Shown: in pieces, positions 8,553 through 20,000 of the stretch
Layout: every line of letters begins with the position of its first letter
Position numbering within the stretch: position 1 is the stretch's first letter
Assembly: GCF_000723885.1 (NCBI RefSeq)
Contig: NZ_CCDG010000011.1
Location: 1 to 64,000 of the forward strand
From: Paenibacillus camerounensis
Lineage (GTDB): Bacteria; Bacillota; Bacilli; Paenibacillales; Paenibacillaceae
DNA: 64,000 bases
Reading direction: 5' to 3'
Notes under the pieces: generated by a model
Database searches by the model: none
What the model saw: only the letters and a program-made list of their open reading frames with translations
What the model was told of the DNA's origin: nothing
Made by a program: the position numbers and the translations under genes

Positions 8553-10343
8553 CTATTCCTTCAGCTGGAACGGAATCATAATTTTCATCTGCGTATATTG
8601 TCCCGGCTTGCTCTCAATCGACAGCCCGTAAGGCTCCCCGAACGCCAGCTGCAGCCGCTCATTCACGCTGCGCAGTCCGATGTTCTCGAACAGCCCCTTT
8701 GCCCCATCCTCCTGCTTGGACAGAATATGCGAGATCTGTTCCTCCGGCATGCCGACCCCGTTATCCTCGACTGTAATCAGAATGTCGGCGAAGCCGCTTT
8801 TGGCCACGGTAATCTGGATGTCGCCTCTGCCTTTGGGCTCAATGCCGTGAAAAATCGCGTTCTCCACCAGCGGCTGCAGGGTAAAGCGCGGAATCAGGCC
8901 GGATAGCAGCTCCTCGTCCGCGATGCTCTGCACCATCGTTACCGTGCTGCCGTAGCGGTATTTCTGGATCAGGAAATAATCCTCCAGCAGGTTCAGCTCA
9001 TCACGCAGCGGCAGCAGGCGGCGGTTGTCTTTGGCAATGCTGCGCAGCAGCCTTGACAGGGAGGTGGTCATTTCCGCGATACCTGTAGCATTCTGGATGG
9101 TAGCCATCCATTTGATCGAATTCAGCGTGTTATAGAGAAAATGGGGGTTGATCTGGTTCTGCAGCATCCGGTACTCCAGCTCCTGCTTCTGCTTCTCATC
9201 GGCCAGCCTGCTGTCCATCAGGGCAATGATATCCTGGGACAGGCGGTTAATACCCCGGCCTACATCCCCAAGCTCACTGTTCCACTCTATGTTGCGGTCG
9301 AGCAGGAAGTTGCCCTGGGCGATTTTGTCGATCCGTTTCTTCAATTTCTCCACCGGCAGGCTGATCGTCCGGGTCAGATACAGGGTAATAATGCCGCTGA
9401 GCACAAGTACTAACATACAGACGCCGAACATAATCGGTATCCATATATTTGCCTTTGGCGCGAACTGGTTGCCGGCAATGGTCTGGGTCAGCTCAACTCC
9501 GCTTCTGACCACGTAGGAGACGGCCAGCGTCCGCTCCTTATCTTCCAGACTGATCTCAGACAGCTTGGTCATCGGGCCGACAGGCTCGTCCTCGGTATAA
9601 GCGACGGGCTCGTAGGGGGTTGTAATCTGCTGTATTTTGTCACCGATAATCTCATAATGATTGGTGCCGAGCGTCAGCAGCAGGCGCGAATCCTCCGGCA
9701 GGGTGTAGCCCTTCAGCTTGTCGGTAATGACCGAGGTGTTGACCAGCAGGTAGACGGTCCCGATCCGGGAGGCATGGTCCCCGTAAATCGGCAGAATAAA
9801 CGGAATGCCATAGGCGGTGGAGAGCGGGTCCTTGATCACCTGGTCATATTCCTCTGTAGCCTCGTTGTTCAGTCCGGTAATCTGGCCGATATTGTGGATC
9901 GTGAGCGGAGTGGACACACTGACTGAATTATCGAGCTGCAGGAATTTTCCGTTATTATCCGTTACGATCAGCCGGCGGACATAATTGTAGGAGCGGTTAA
10001 TCTGAAAATCCTCCTGCATCGAGCTGAATACATCCAGCGCATCCCTGGCCTTGGCATCGGGTGATTCGAAATAATCCGCCAGCAGCGTATTAGTAGTAGA
10101 ATTAGTACTGCTGGTCATTGCCAGCACGGACAGGTTGAGCAGGTCTTGTTCTATAATATGGGAGACAAGCTGCAGATTGAACTCGGTTGCCTGGATTGTC
10201 GTTTTACGCTGATAATAGGAAATGAGCTCATAGCTGAAAAAGGACAGCATGGTCGCGATCAGCAGTGCAAACACAATCATAATCAGGATGATGCGGCTTT
10301 TGATGGTAGATCTTCTATTCGTGATGATTCTCTCCTTTATCAA
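8553..10343 (-). CDS. YesM-type sensor histidine kinase
   Basis: 596 residues: N-terminal membrane helix (about 17-40), a large extracellular Cache-like sensor region, a second helix (about 300-325), a HAMP segment, the histidine box QINPHFLYNTLNSIKW and an ATPase domain with DNGVGMP. Kinases of this class sense extracellular carbohydrate, often with the solute-binding protein, and phosphorylate the YesN partner. The start is uncertain: the frame opens at TTG 10343, but the strong AAAGGAG lies downstream of that codon and is followed by ATC codons rather than a standard start. The two-component pair is divergent from the ABC transporter it probably controls. Confidence 0.9.
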   Translation of the reverse strand: MIKERIITNRRSTIKSRIILIMIVFALLIATMLSFFSYELISYYQRKTTIQATEFNLQLVSHIIEQDLLNLSVLAMTSSTNSTTNTLLADYFESPDAKARDALDVFSSMQEDFQINRSYNYVRRLIVTDNNGKFLQLDNSVSVSTPLTIHNIGQITGLNNEATEEYDQVIKDPLSTAYGIPFILPIYGDHASRIGTVYLLVNTSVITDKLKGYTLPEDSRLLLTLGTNHYEIIGDKIQQITTPYEPVAYTEDEPVGPMTKLSEISLEDKERTLAVSYVVRSGVELTQTIAGNQFAPKANIWIPIMFGVCMLVLVLSGIITLYLTRTISLPVEKLKKRIDKIAQGNFLLDRNIEWNSELGDVGRGINRLSQDIIALMDSRLADEKQKQELEYRMLQNQINPHFLYNTLNSIKWMATIQNATGIAEMTTSLSRLLRSIAKDNRRLLPLRDELNLLEDYFLIQKYRYGSTVTMVQSIADEELLSGLIPRFTLQPLVENAIFHGIEPKGRGDIQITVAKSGFADILITVEDNGVGMPEEQISHILSKQEDGAKGLFENIGLRSVNERLQLAFGEPYGLSIESKPGQYTQMKIMIPFQLKE

Positions 10344-10355
10344 TAAAAAAATGGA

Positions 10356-10370
10356 TTGAAGCGTTTACAA
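10356..10370 (-). promoter_or_regulatory. Possible catabolite-response (cre-like) site upstream of the kinase gene
   Basis: TTGAAGCGTTTACAA resembles the CcpA operator; the right half GCGTTTACA is typical, but the left half is one base short of the consensus spacing. It lies 12-27 bases upstream of the kinase reading frame. A weak candidate only. Confidence 0.3.
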
Positions 10371-10637
10371 TAATGCCGGTTAACGGCAGAGAATGCATTA
10401 TAACCACCATAGCATATTCCTGTATTTCAAAATAGAGGGGGAGGCAGGAACCGGGAATTTTACAGGTTTTGAATAGAAAATTACAGGTCGAGGACAATGA
10501 AAGCGCAAACAGAACACAAAAGTGAATGATCTGAGCAGGAAAATACATCCCATCCCGGGCTGTAACCCGGTAGAATGTGAAATAGCTTCAGAAGATGATG
10601 ACTGGTCAACAAAACAAGAAGAAAAGGGGATAAATCA

Positions 10638-11984
10638 ATGAATTACAAAAGAGTGTATGGCATGACCTTTACTGCAATGCTCTCCGTGGGCCTGCTGGCG
10701 GGCTGCTCCGGCAACAACAATAATGCCCAGAACAATGCCGCTGCTACTGCTGCTCCTGCCGGAACCAATGCAAGCGCTTCCTCCGAACCGAGCCAGGAGC
10801 CTGTTACCCTGAAATGGGCGCTGTGGGATTGGGAAGCAACCGCTTACTATAAACCGCTGATCGAGGCTTACCAGAAAGAGCATCCGAACGTGACAATCGA
10901 GTACGTTGACCTTGGCTCCACCGACTATATGACGATGCTGAGCACGCAGCTGTCCGGCGGTGCCGATCTCGATATCCTGACCATCAAGGACATTCCGGGC
11001 TACTCCAACCTGGTGAAGCAGAACCATCTTGAGCCGTTAAAAGGCTTCATGGGCACAAACAGCATTGATCCGGCGCTGTATGGCGGTACTGTAGAGCAGA
11101 TTGAAGTGAACGATGAAGTGTATGCACTTCCTTTCCGCAGCGACTTCTGGATCGTGTATTACAATAAAGACCTGTTCGACAAGGCAGGGGTTGAATATCC
11201 GAGCAACGATATGACCTTCGACCAATACGATGAGCTGGCCAGAAAGATGACCTCCGGCAGCGGCGCGGAAAAGGTATACGGTGCACATTATCACACCTGG
11301 CGCAGTGCGGTTCAGCTGTTCGGCATCCTGGACGGCAAGAACACTGTAGTGGACGGAAGCTACGATTTCCTGAAGCCTACCTATGAGCGTATCCTGAAAG
11401 AGCAGGAAGACGGTATCGTGATGGATTATGCAACACTGAAGACCTCCAGCACGCACTATTCCGGCGTATTCTACAACAACTCCGTTGCCATGATGAACAT
11501 GGGCAGCTGGTTCATCGCCACCCAGATTGAAAAGGTGAAAAGCGGCGAGTCCCAGGCAACCAACTGGGGTATCGTGAAATATCCGCATCCGGACGGCGTT
11601 GAAGCGGGAACCACACTGGGAACCATCACTTCCCTGGCGGTTAACCAGAAGTCCGAGCACAAGGAAGCTGCCCTTGATTTCATGAAGTTCGTAACTGGTG
11701 AGGACGGTGCTTCTGTCATTGCTTCCACAGGTACGATTCCGGCGATCAAAAATGATGAGGTTATCAGCTCGATCACTTCCATCGACGGTTTCCCTGCAGA
11801 CGACAACAGCAAGGCTGCCCTGACTACTGTGCAGACTTACCTGGAAATGCCTATGCATGAGAAGAGCGCGGATATCGAAGTCATCCTGAATGAAGCGCAT
11901 GACAACATCATGACCAAGAATGCGACGATTGACGAAGGCCTGAAGGACATGAATACCCGTGTGCAGTCGCTTTTGAACAACTAA
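10638..11984 (+). CDS. Sugar ABC transporter solute-binding lipoprotein
   Basis: 448 residues with a lipoprotein signal (lipobox LLAGC at about residues 19-23), a low-complexity Asn/Ala linker, then a family-1 extracellular solute-binding domain of the MalE/LplA kind. It captures an oligosaccharide outside the cell for the two permeases that follow. The ribosome site is AAAGGGG. No ATPase gene is present in the cluster; such importers commonly share an MsmX-type ATPase encoded elsewhere. The position beside YesM/YesN supports control by that pair. Confidence 0.93.
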   Translation: MNYKRVYGMTFTAMLSVGLLAGCSGNNNNAQNNAAATAAPAGTNASASSEPSQEPVTLKWALWDWEATAYYKPLIEAYQKEHPNVTIEYVDLGSTDYMTMLSTQLSGGADLDILTIKDIPGYSNLVKQNHLEPLKGFMGTNSIDPALYGGTVEQIEVNDEVYALPFRSDFWIVYYNKDLFDKAGVEYPSNDMTFDQYDELARKMTSGSGAEKVYGAHYHTWRSAVQLFGILDGKNTVVDGSYDFLKPTYERILKEQEDGIVMDYATLKTSSTHYSGVFYNNSVAMMNMGSWFIATQIEKVKSGESQATNWGIVKYPHPDGVEAGTTLGTITSLAVNQKSEHKEAALDFMKFVTGEDGASVIASTGTIPAIKNDEVISSITSIDGFPADDNSKAALTTVQTYLEMPMHEKSADIEVILNEAHDNIMTKNATIDEGLKDMNTRVQSLLNN

Positions 11985-12010
11985 GGCAGGATATAGCGGT
12001 AATTCTCAGG

Positions 12011-12032
12011 GGGCGGGCCATGCCCGCCCTTT
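12011..12032 (+). terminator. GC hairpin between binding-protein and permease genes
   Basis: GGGCGGGC (12011-12018) pairs with GCCCGCCC (12022-12029) across a 3-base loop, followed by TTT. It sits in the gap after the solute-binding protein and before the first permease. Such hairpins usually stabilise the upstream mRNA or cause partial termination, so that the binding protein is made in excess. Confidence 0.65.
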
Positions 12033-12057
12033 GCATAGAAGGTTTGGAGGAGAAGGA

Positions 12058-12993
12058 ATGCAAAATGAAACCGTACTTAGACCAAAAAAAGCCCCCAAAA
12101 GCATACTGTCCAAGGGCGTCCGGGATCATCTCGTAGCATACAGCTTTATTGCGCCGAACTTTATCGGCTTTGCCATCTTTACGCTTGTCCCTATGTTCTT
12201 TGCGTTTGTCCTGGCATTTGTCAAGTGGGACGGAGCCAATCCGATGGAATTCGTCGGCTTTGACAACTTTGCCCGGCTGATCAAGGATACCACCTTCCAT
12301 AAAGCGCTGTGGAACACGATTGTGTATACCATCGGCGTTGTACCGTTCACGATGGCTGTTGCCCTTGCGCTGGCTATTCTGCTGAACCAGAAGATTATTG
12401 CCCGTAACTTTATGCGTACTGTTTTCTTCTTCCCCTATGTTGCTTCGCTTGTAGCGGTGGCGGCAGTGTGGAACTTTATTTTCAGCCCGACTATGGGCCC
12501 TGTGAACAATATCCTGCATCTGATCTCCGGCGTTCCGATTGAGGATCTGCCCCGCTGGGCGGCGGATAAAGAGTGGGCGATGTTCACAGTCATCCTGTTT
12601 ACGGTCTGGAAAAATATGGGGTACTACATGGTTATCTACCTTGCAGGCCTCCAGGGGATCAACCCGGAATTATATGAGGCTGCTGAGCTCGACGGCGCAG
12701 GCGCCTGGAGACGGTTCCGCAATGTGACCGTTCCGCAGCTGGCACCCACGACGTTCTTTGTCCTGATGATCCTGGTCATTAATTCGTTCAAGGTCTACGA
12801 TATCTTCATCAACCTGTTTGCCGGTGCCGACAATCAGCTGAACGACTCAACAAGAGTAATGGTCTATCAAATCTACAACACGGCGTTCCGTTCGCTTGAT
12901 TACGGATATGCCAGCGCCATGGCTATTGTGCTGTTCCTGCTGGTGCTTGGTATTACCATTGTCCAGTTCCGCGGCGAGAAGAAGTACGGATAA
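12058..12993 (+). CDS. Sugar ABC transporter permease 1 (MalF/UgpA type)
   Basis: 311 residues with six predicted membrane helices and the EAA loop (LYEAAELDGAGAWRRFRNVTVP) that contacts the ATPase. The start is the ATG at 12058, directly behind GGAGGAGAAGGA; an upstream in-frame codon would include the hairpin and is rejected. It forms the channel together with the next gene, which begins 9 bases later. Confidence 0.93.
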   Translation: MQNETVLRPKKAPKSILSKGVRDHLVAYSFIAPNFIGFAIFTLVPMFFAFVLAFVKWDGANPMEFVGFDNFARLIKDTTFHKALWNTIVYTIGVVPFTMAVALALAILLNQKIIARNFMRTVFFFPYVASLVAVAAVWNFIFSPTMGPVNNILHLISGVPIEDLPRWAADKEWAMFTVILFTVWKNMGYYMVIYLAGLQGINPELYEAAELDGAGAWRRFRNVTVPQLAPTTFFVLMILVINSFKVYDIFINLFAGADNQLNDSTRVMVYQIYNTAFRSLDYGYASAMAIVLFLLVLGITIVQFRGEKKYG

Positions 12994-13002
12994 TAGGGGG
13001 AT

Positions 13003-13851
13003 ATGAATGATATGGTAGGTTCTAATAAAATCTTCAGAGTCAGCGTAAAAGTATTAGTATACGCTTTGCTCGCTGTAGCAGTCTTCTGTATGCTGATTCC
13101 TTATGTATGGATGCTGTCCTCATCACTTAAGATGAACAAGGATGTCTTTTCCTTCCCGATGCAGTGGATTCCGGATGTGCCGCGCTGGCAAAATTTTGTG
13201 GACATCTGGACCCGGATTCCGCTGGGCCGCTTCATCTATAATACGGCCAAGCTGTCCGTAGTTGTTACGATTCTGCAGCTGCTGACCTCAAGCTTCGCGG
13301 CCTATGCATTCTCCAAGCTGCAGTTCAAAGGGAAGAATATCCTGTTCCTCGGCTATATCGCTACCATCGCGATTCCTTGGCAGGCCTATATGGTACCGCA
13401 GTTCATCATGATGCGTTCGCTCGGGCTGAATAACACGCACTTGTCCATTATTCTGCTGCAGGCCTTCTCGGCATTCGGGGTGTTCCTGATGCGCCAGTTC
13501 TACCAGGGGGTGCCGGATGAATTATGTGAAGCGGCGCGGATTGACGGTCTCAGCGAATACGGAATCTGGGCCAGAATCATGCTCCCGCTATCCAAGCCGG
13601 CCCTGTCAACACTGACTATCTTCACCTTTGTCAACACCTGGAACGACTTCCTCGGACCGATGATCTATCTGACCAAAACCGAGCTGAAGACGATTCAAAT
13701 CGGACTCCGCATGTTCATATCCCAGTATTCCGCTGAGTACGGGCTGATTATGGCGGCCAGTGTTGTATCTATTATTCCGGTAGTGATCGTGTTCCTGGCG
13801 CTGCAGAAGTATTTCGTGCAGGGTGTTGCAGCTTCAGGGGTTAAAGGCTAG
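13003..13851 (+). CDS. Sugar ABC transporter permease 2 (MalG/UgpE type)
   Basis: 282 residues, six predicted membrane helices, EAA loop CEAARIDGLSEYGIWARIMLP. Partner of the preceding permease; the order binding protein-permease-permease is standard for carbohydrate uptake family 1 importers of the YesOPQ/LplABC kind. A terminator follows at 13875. Confidence 0.93.
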   Translation: MNDMVGSNKIFRVSVKVLVYALLAVAVFCMLIPYVWMLSSSLKMNKDVFSFPMQWIPDVPRWQNFVDIWTRIPLGRFIYNTAKLSVVVTILQLLTSSFAAYAFSKLQFKGKNILFLGYIATIAIPWQAYMVPQFIMMRSLGLNNTHLSIILLQAFSAFGVFLMRQFYQGVPDELCEAARIDGLSEYGIWARIMLPLSKPALSTLTIFTFVNTWNDFLGPMIYLTKTELKTIQIGLRMFISQYSAEYGLIMAASVVSIIPVVIVFLALQKYFVQGVAASGVKG

Positions 13852-13874
13852 AGAGAATTACAGTGATGTGCAAG

Positions 13875-13911
13875 CCTGGCAGTTGCCTTACCCGCAAGCT
13901 GCCAGGTTTGT
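13875..13911 (+). terminator. Terminator after the sugar ABC operon
   Basis: CCTGGCAG (13875-13882) pairs with CTGCCAGG (13899-13906), followed by TTTGTTTGT. It separates the transporter operon from the large SLH enzyme gene. Confidence 0.65.
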
Positions 13912-13960
13912 TTGTCTATGCCTTGTCTGTCTGTCCGAAGCTTTCTGAGATCGCATTACT

Positions 13961-14002
13961 TGTCCGGAAGCAGTCCAGAAGCTGTCCGGAAGCTGTCCAA
14001 GG
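13961..14002. repeat. 11-bp tandem repeat in the promoter region of the SLH glycosidase
   Basis: Three consecutive 11-base units (TGTCCGGAAGC, AGTCCAGAAGC, TGTCCGGAAGC) and a partial fourth (TGTCCAAGG). A further diverged copy, TGTCCGAAGC, lies at 13932-13941. The period is close to one DNA helical turn, which would place repeated protein contacts on one face of the helix. Confidence 0.7.
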
Positions 14003-14022
14003 TATATTTTTTTAGAAACACA

Positions 14023-14037
14023 TGTATACGCTTTCTT
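14023..14037 (-). promoter_or_regulatory. Candidate cre (CcpA) site
   Basis: The minus strand reads AAGAAAGCGTATACA, close to the CcpA consensus WTGNAANCGNWNNCW with one mismatch. It lies 46-60 bases upstream of the SLH glycosidase start, suggesting catabolite repression of the exported enzyme. Confidence 0.45.
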
Positions 14038-14082
14038 TTGGTTTTGGTTTGCCCACTTTAACGATTGAAGGAGGACAAGTGA

Positions 14083-17000
14083 ATGAACAGAAAGCCAGTA
14101 TCCGGCAAAAAGCTATTTTCCATCCTGATGACGGCCATGCTCGTGCTCGGAATGTTTCCGGGACCCGGCCAGCCGGCTGCATCTGCTGCAACTGCAGTTA
14201 ACGTCTACGCAGCTGCTTATATGGGGGCCAAGAATGCGGCGGGCACCAATCTGCCGGAGAGCGTTAATATCGGAGGCAGCAGTACGGCTGTCAGCTGGAA
14301 GATCGGGGAAGACACGTTCGCAGTACCTTATGAAACGGTAACCGTGAGCGGCACAACGGCCAGCGGCCCGGTTACCGCCAGCGCTCTGGTTATTCCGCCC
14401 GCGGATTATACGCTTGCATATTTTGTGGACAGCGGCCGGGGCGGAGACTCGGTAGGGAACGGGCCTACGGCCTCCCCGCTGTATGAAGCGGTCAAAGCCC
14501 TCAGCGGCGGGAGCCTGATTAACCAGGCACCAGACCAGCGCTATGTCAGCGGCTCTACTGCCTGGGGCTTCGACGACTCTGTGCAGAAGATCAAAAATTC
14601 CAAGGACGGCGGACACACTGATCCTGCTGCAGATCCTTCTGTCTGGGTGGTGGGTGTACGCGCTGCTAACGATAATATCGTCTACCAGCTGAAGGCGCTT
14701 GAAGCCGGAACCTACACGCTAAGCAGCGGCTTCTACGACTGGTACGGCAGCCGTTCGCGGGTTATTCAGCCGCGGATTGAGTACCAGGATACAAGCGGCG
14801 GTAAGCATACGTTGTCATTGAATGAGTTCAATATCAATGCCTCCAAGATTCACTCAGGAGAATTTACAGTTCCCGCAGATGCAGACACCAGCGCTCCAAT
14901 GACGCTGACATATGCCTCTATCTCCGGTGAAAAGCCGATCCTCAGCTGGTTCGCCATTGCTGAAGGCGGAATTAAATCGATTCTGGAGGATGCACGGACA
15001 AATGCTGCCTCAATGGTACAGGTTCTGCTGAACGGCAATGACATTCAGCCGGACAATGAGAACGGCCTTACATTTAAGGGCTTCGGCGTGCTTAGCGCCA
15101 ACAGCACCAGTGCACTCCTGATGGATTACAAGTCAGAGCAGCCGGATAAATATGCGGAAATGCTGCAGATCCTGTTCGGCGGCGAGCATCCGCTTATGAC
15201 TCATGTCAAAATTGAGATGGGCAATGACCGCAACAACTCCACCGGTCCGGACCCGGCCACGATGCGTACCGCAGATGAAGAGGTTAACGTCAAGCGTCAT
15301 CCCGGCTTCCAGCTGGCAGCCGATGCGAAGGCGGTTAATCCGGACCTCAAGGTCAGCATCCTGCGCTGGAGTGCTCCGGCCTGGGCGGATAATAACGATA
15401 AAATCTATACCTGGTACAAAAACACGATTCTGGAGGCTTACCGGCAGTATGGTTACATGACCAGCTACGTTAACCCGCACATTAACGAGCACGCGCCGGA
15501 TATAGAGTGGACCAAGCAATATGCAGACAAGGTAAAGAACGATAAAGAGGGCTTTGCCAGTGCGGAGGAGCAGGCGCTGTATAACCGGATTCAAGTGGTT
15601 ATCTCCGATGAGGTCGGCATCGGCTCCTTCGGCAGTGCAATGGTAAGCGATGAATCGCTGCGTAATGCCGTACCGGTTGCCGGCTATCACTACAATACCG
15701 ATGATGATGCCGCAGGCAATTTCAAAAAGCTTGCCGAGCAGTATGACATTGAGATCTGGAACAGCGAGGCGCAGGCTACATTCAGCAACTCGGCGTTCCG
15801 TCCCAATAACAATGTGAAGGACCCGACAACTGCCGGAACGGGAATCGGCGGGGTAGGCGGTCCGCTGGAAATGAGCAACACGATTATTAAGGGGTTTGTG
15901 AATTCACGCCGTACGCATTTTATTTACCAGCCGGCAATCGGCTCCTTCTATGAAGGCGGACAATACTCCTTCAAGGAGCTGGTCAGCGCACGCGACCCTT
16001 GGTCAGGCTGGATTCACTATGACGCAGGCCTGGTCATTCTGCAGCATTACAGCCGGTTCGCAGAGCTGGGCTGGGAAAATGAAGATAACACGGCAGGCAT
16101 CTGGAGAGCCGTTCCCAAAGCCAGCTCTACCGGTGCTACAGGAACTAACCCGGTCAACGGGCGCAATGGAACGCCAAGTTACATTACGCTTGCTGCCCCG
16201 GACAAAAGCGATTTCTCGACCGTCATTGTAAATGACAGCGAGTACGCCAAAACCTACAAGCTGCAGGCCGTCAATATGGGTTACACCGGCAATCCGTCCT
16301 TAGAGGTTTGGGAGACCCGTGCAGCTGACGCCGGAGAGGCGTTCAACAGCAATTACATGCAGTATCTCGGCGATGTTGCCGCAGACGGCGGCGGTGTATA
16401 CACCGTGAAAGTGAAGCCGTATTCGACAGTTACAGTAACCACACTGGATACCGAGGACAAAGCGGAATATAACACCCCGCTGCCTGTGGAAGGCGAACGG
16501 ACGGTGCTGGATACCGATGCAACAGGAGCGGTGCAGAATACGGGAGACAAATTCCTGTACGCCGATGATTTTGACTATTCGGACCGGACCGTTGTTAAGA
16601 TCGGAGAGGGCGGAAAGGCTGCAGGCACCGAGAGCTATATCGAATCCCGTGGCGGATCAAAAGGTGCCATTCCGCGCTATACCCATGACCGCAACGGCGC
16701 ATTTGAGGCTTACCTGCCGGACGGGTCGGATAATTATGTTCTCCGCCAGCAGCTCGACCGGAGCCTTATGGGCCTTGGCGGCACCTGGAACGGCGGCGAT
16801 CCGGTGACAGCCATCGGCGACAACCGCTGGACGAATTACAAAGCCAGCGTAGACGTTTCGTTTGAGCATAACAGCACTGAGGGAAGTGCCAATTACGCGG
16901 CAATTGGTGCCCGCTATCAGGGCGGCGGCAGCTCGCACACCATTGGCGGTACCCCATATGTACTGAAATTCTGGTTCGACGGCGGCTGGCAGCTGCTGGT

Positions 17001-20000
17001 GAACGGCGGCGCTGTGGCCAGCGGGAATGCGGCTACAGGGACCGGGGGCGTGACAATCGAAGACTTCAATACGGCCCATGATGCCTGGCATAACCTTGCG
17101 ATTCAGGTTGCCGGAGCCACAGTGACCGCCTATCTGGACGGAGAGAAGCTGGCGGCTTATACCGATCCGGCTCCTGAATTGTCCGGCCGGGTTGATCTGG
17201 CCAGCGGTTACTATCATGTCCGGTTTGACAACCTGAAGGTGGAGACGGTGGACGGCTATGCACCGTACTACTCCGAGCTGCTGGACAATCTGGAAATGTA
17301 CGATTTGACTGCAAGTGCCAATCCTAAGCTGTCCTACAGCGGGAACTGGAATCATGCCAACGGTGCAGGCATGTTCATCTATCAGCGTTCCACATCCACC
17401 AGCCAGGAGGCCGGAGCGACGCTTACGTATACGTTTGAAGGCACCGGGCTGGATATTCTGGGGCCGAATGACGGATCAGCGAAGCTCGAAGTGACAGTGG
17501 ACGGCAAGACTGCTGTGCAGTCGGCGGAAACCATGGCCTCGAAGGAGCTATATCAGACCTATTCGCTGCGCGGGCTGAAATACGGCCAGCATACGGTAGA
17601 GATTAAAGTATTGAGCGGAACACTGCTTGTGGATGCCGCAGCAGTTATCTCCGGGGCAGTGCAAGGCTCACCGGATACGGCGGCGCTTACCGCAGCGGTG
17701 AGTGCAGCGAAGGAAACAGTGAAGCTGGACGAATATGCCGAGGCAGACTGGCAGCTGTTTACGGCAGCACTGGACAGTGCCGAGGCTGCACTGGCTGATA
17801 TCGCCGCTTACCGGCTGGATCAGGAAGGAGCGGCGCAGCTGGCAGGGCGTCTGGTCTCGGCGCAGAATCAGCTGACCACGGGCGATCTGCGGGAGCTGGC
17901 TGTTCTGCCGGACACCGCGACTTATGCCGGCAAGCTGCCTGTTCTTCCGCAGCAGGTGGAAGCGACTCGGGCGGACGGCAGCAAGCTGCCTGTAACCGTG
18001 AAGTGGAATACGGCGGAAGTCAGCTTTGATACGCCGTATGACAGAGTGGCGGTTACAGGTACGTACGGCAACCTCAAGACGGTTGTTTATGTAGAGGTCG
18101 TGCCGCAGGGTCTGGTTTATTTTGTGGACCCGGGCGTAGCTGCGGAAGGGGATACTCCGCCTTATACCGTTGTTAAGGAGCTGGTTGGTACCGGTCTGCT
18201 GAATGAACAGGCGGATCAGCTCTCAACGGGAGACACGGTATGGGGACATACCAATACCGGAGCAAATTACGGCATGAAAGGGCTCGGGGGTGCGGTGGTT
18301 ACCACGGATAAGTCGCAGACCGGGGTCTACGGCTCCAACACCAGAAATAATCCGCTGGTATATCTGTTCCCGTTGGAGGCGGGCAAATATACCGTTACCT
18401 CCTTCCACAGGGACTGGTGGAGCAATGCTAACCGAACGATGGACATCACCGTCAGCTATAACGATGCTGAGGGCAAGGCGGTGACGGAAACGGTGCGCAC
18501 CGGGGTGGTTGCAGGACTGAACGGCGTTATGCTTAATCATGACTTCACCCTGCCGGTGAGCGGAACGGTGAAGTATACAATTAACAACACATATTCAGGC
18601 AATCAGGCTGCGCTGGTCAGCTATGTGGCTATAGCCAGAGATAAGACCATTGTTGCCAATGAGCTGGCCGTGAATGAGGCTAAGAGCATTATTGAGGGAG
18701 CGGCTTTTAATGTGAAAAAGGAAGCTGCCAACAGTGAAGAGGCGGTGCAGGCCTGGCTGCAGCAGACGATTTCCGGGTTGAAAGGCTTGAGTGAAACAGG
18801 CGTGACACTGGGAGACGTGACCTTTACTGCTTTCCAGGAAGCGACTGAGGACACCGCGGGAAGCTTCAGCTTTACTGTAACGCTAAGCAAAGGTGAAGCG
18901 CTGGCTGCGGGTTCGGCCAGCGGTACGATTACCTTGCCGGAGCCGGATGTAACACCACCGGTAATTACCCTGATCGGTGACCGGATGGTTAATGTTAAGC
19001 TCGGAGCGGAATATACAGATGCCGGAGCAACAGCAGCCGATGAGGTGGACGGCGATCTGACAGACCGGATTGTTACCACGGTCAGCAGCGAGGTGTATGG
19101 GCTGACAGAACTCGATACGTCTATAGCAGATGTGTATACCTTCTACTATAACGTCAGTGATGCTGCAGGCAACAAGGCGCTGGAAGTAACAAGAAAAGTG
19201 GTTGTAGCCGAAGATCCGGATACAGTAAAACCGGTTATTACTTTGCTTGGTGAGCCAGCTGTAGAACTGGAGAACGGCGCAGCGTATACCGATGCCGGCG
19301 CGACGGCAGAGGATGACCGGGATGGGGATCTTACCGCTCAGATTATAGCGACCCTTACAAAAGGCGGCGAGCCGGTATCTGTGCTGGATACCACGGAAGC
19401 GGGCACTTATCTCTACCATTATAATGTGAGTGATGCGGCGGGCAATGCGGCAGCAGAGGTTACCAGAACCGTAAACGTTGCTGAGAAAGAGCAGCCGCCG
19501 GTAACGGAACCGACGCCAACTCCGGCGCCGACGGATGCGCCTGTGCAGACTGCTCCACCGGTGGCGGCTACACCGACACCTGCGGTGCAGACTGTACGGA
19601 CACTGGAGCAGAAGGATATTCCTGCCGCTGCAGACGGAGCCGTTACGGTTCAGCTGGCTGAAGGCACAGAATCCGTCGTGCTTCCGGCAGGTGTTCAAGG
19701 ATTGACCGGCAGCAGTACACTGCGGTTAGCGTGGAGTAATGCTGCAGTGGAATTCACTCCTGATGCGCTGAAGAGCATTGTAGAGAAAGCAGCAGGGCAG
19801 ACTCAAGCTGATCAGGTACGCATCAGGCTGACAGGACTGAAGACCCCTGCAGCTGCGGCCGAGCAGCTGATCAACAATCAGGCTGCGGGCAGTTCACTCC
19901 GCTTGTCTGCGGCAGGGGATGTCATCAGCTTCAGTCTGGAGACTGTTGCTGCAGACGGCACTGCTACAAAGGTAACAGCGTTTGATGTACCGCTGTCTCT

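Noticed and set aside
11037-11900. 287-residue minus-strand frame opposite the sugar-binding protein
   Set aside because: Antisense shadow of a well-supported lipoprotein gene; no recognisable motif.
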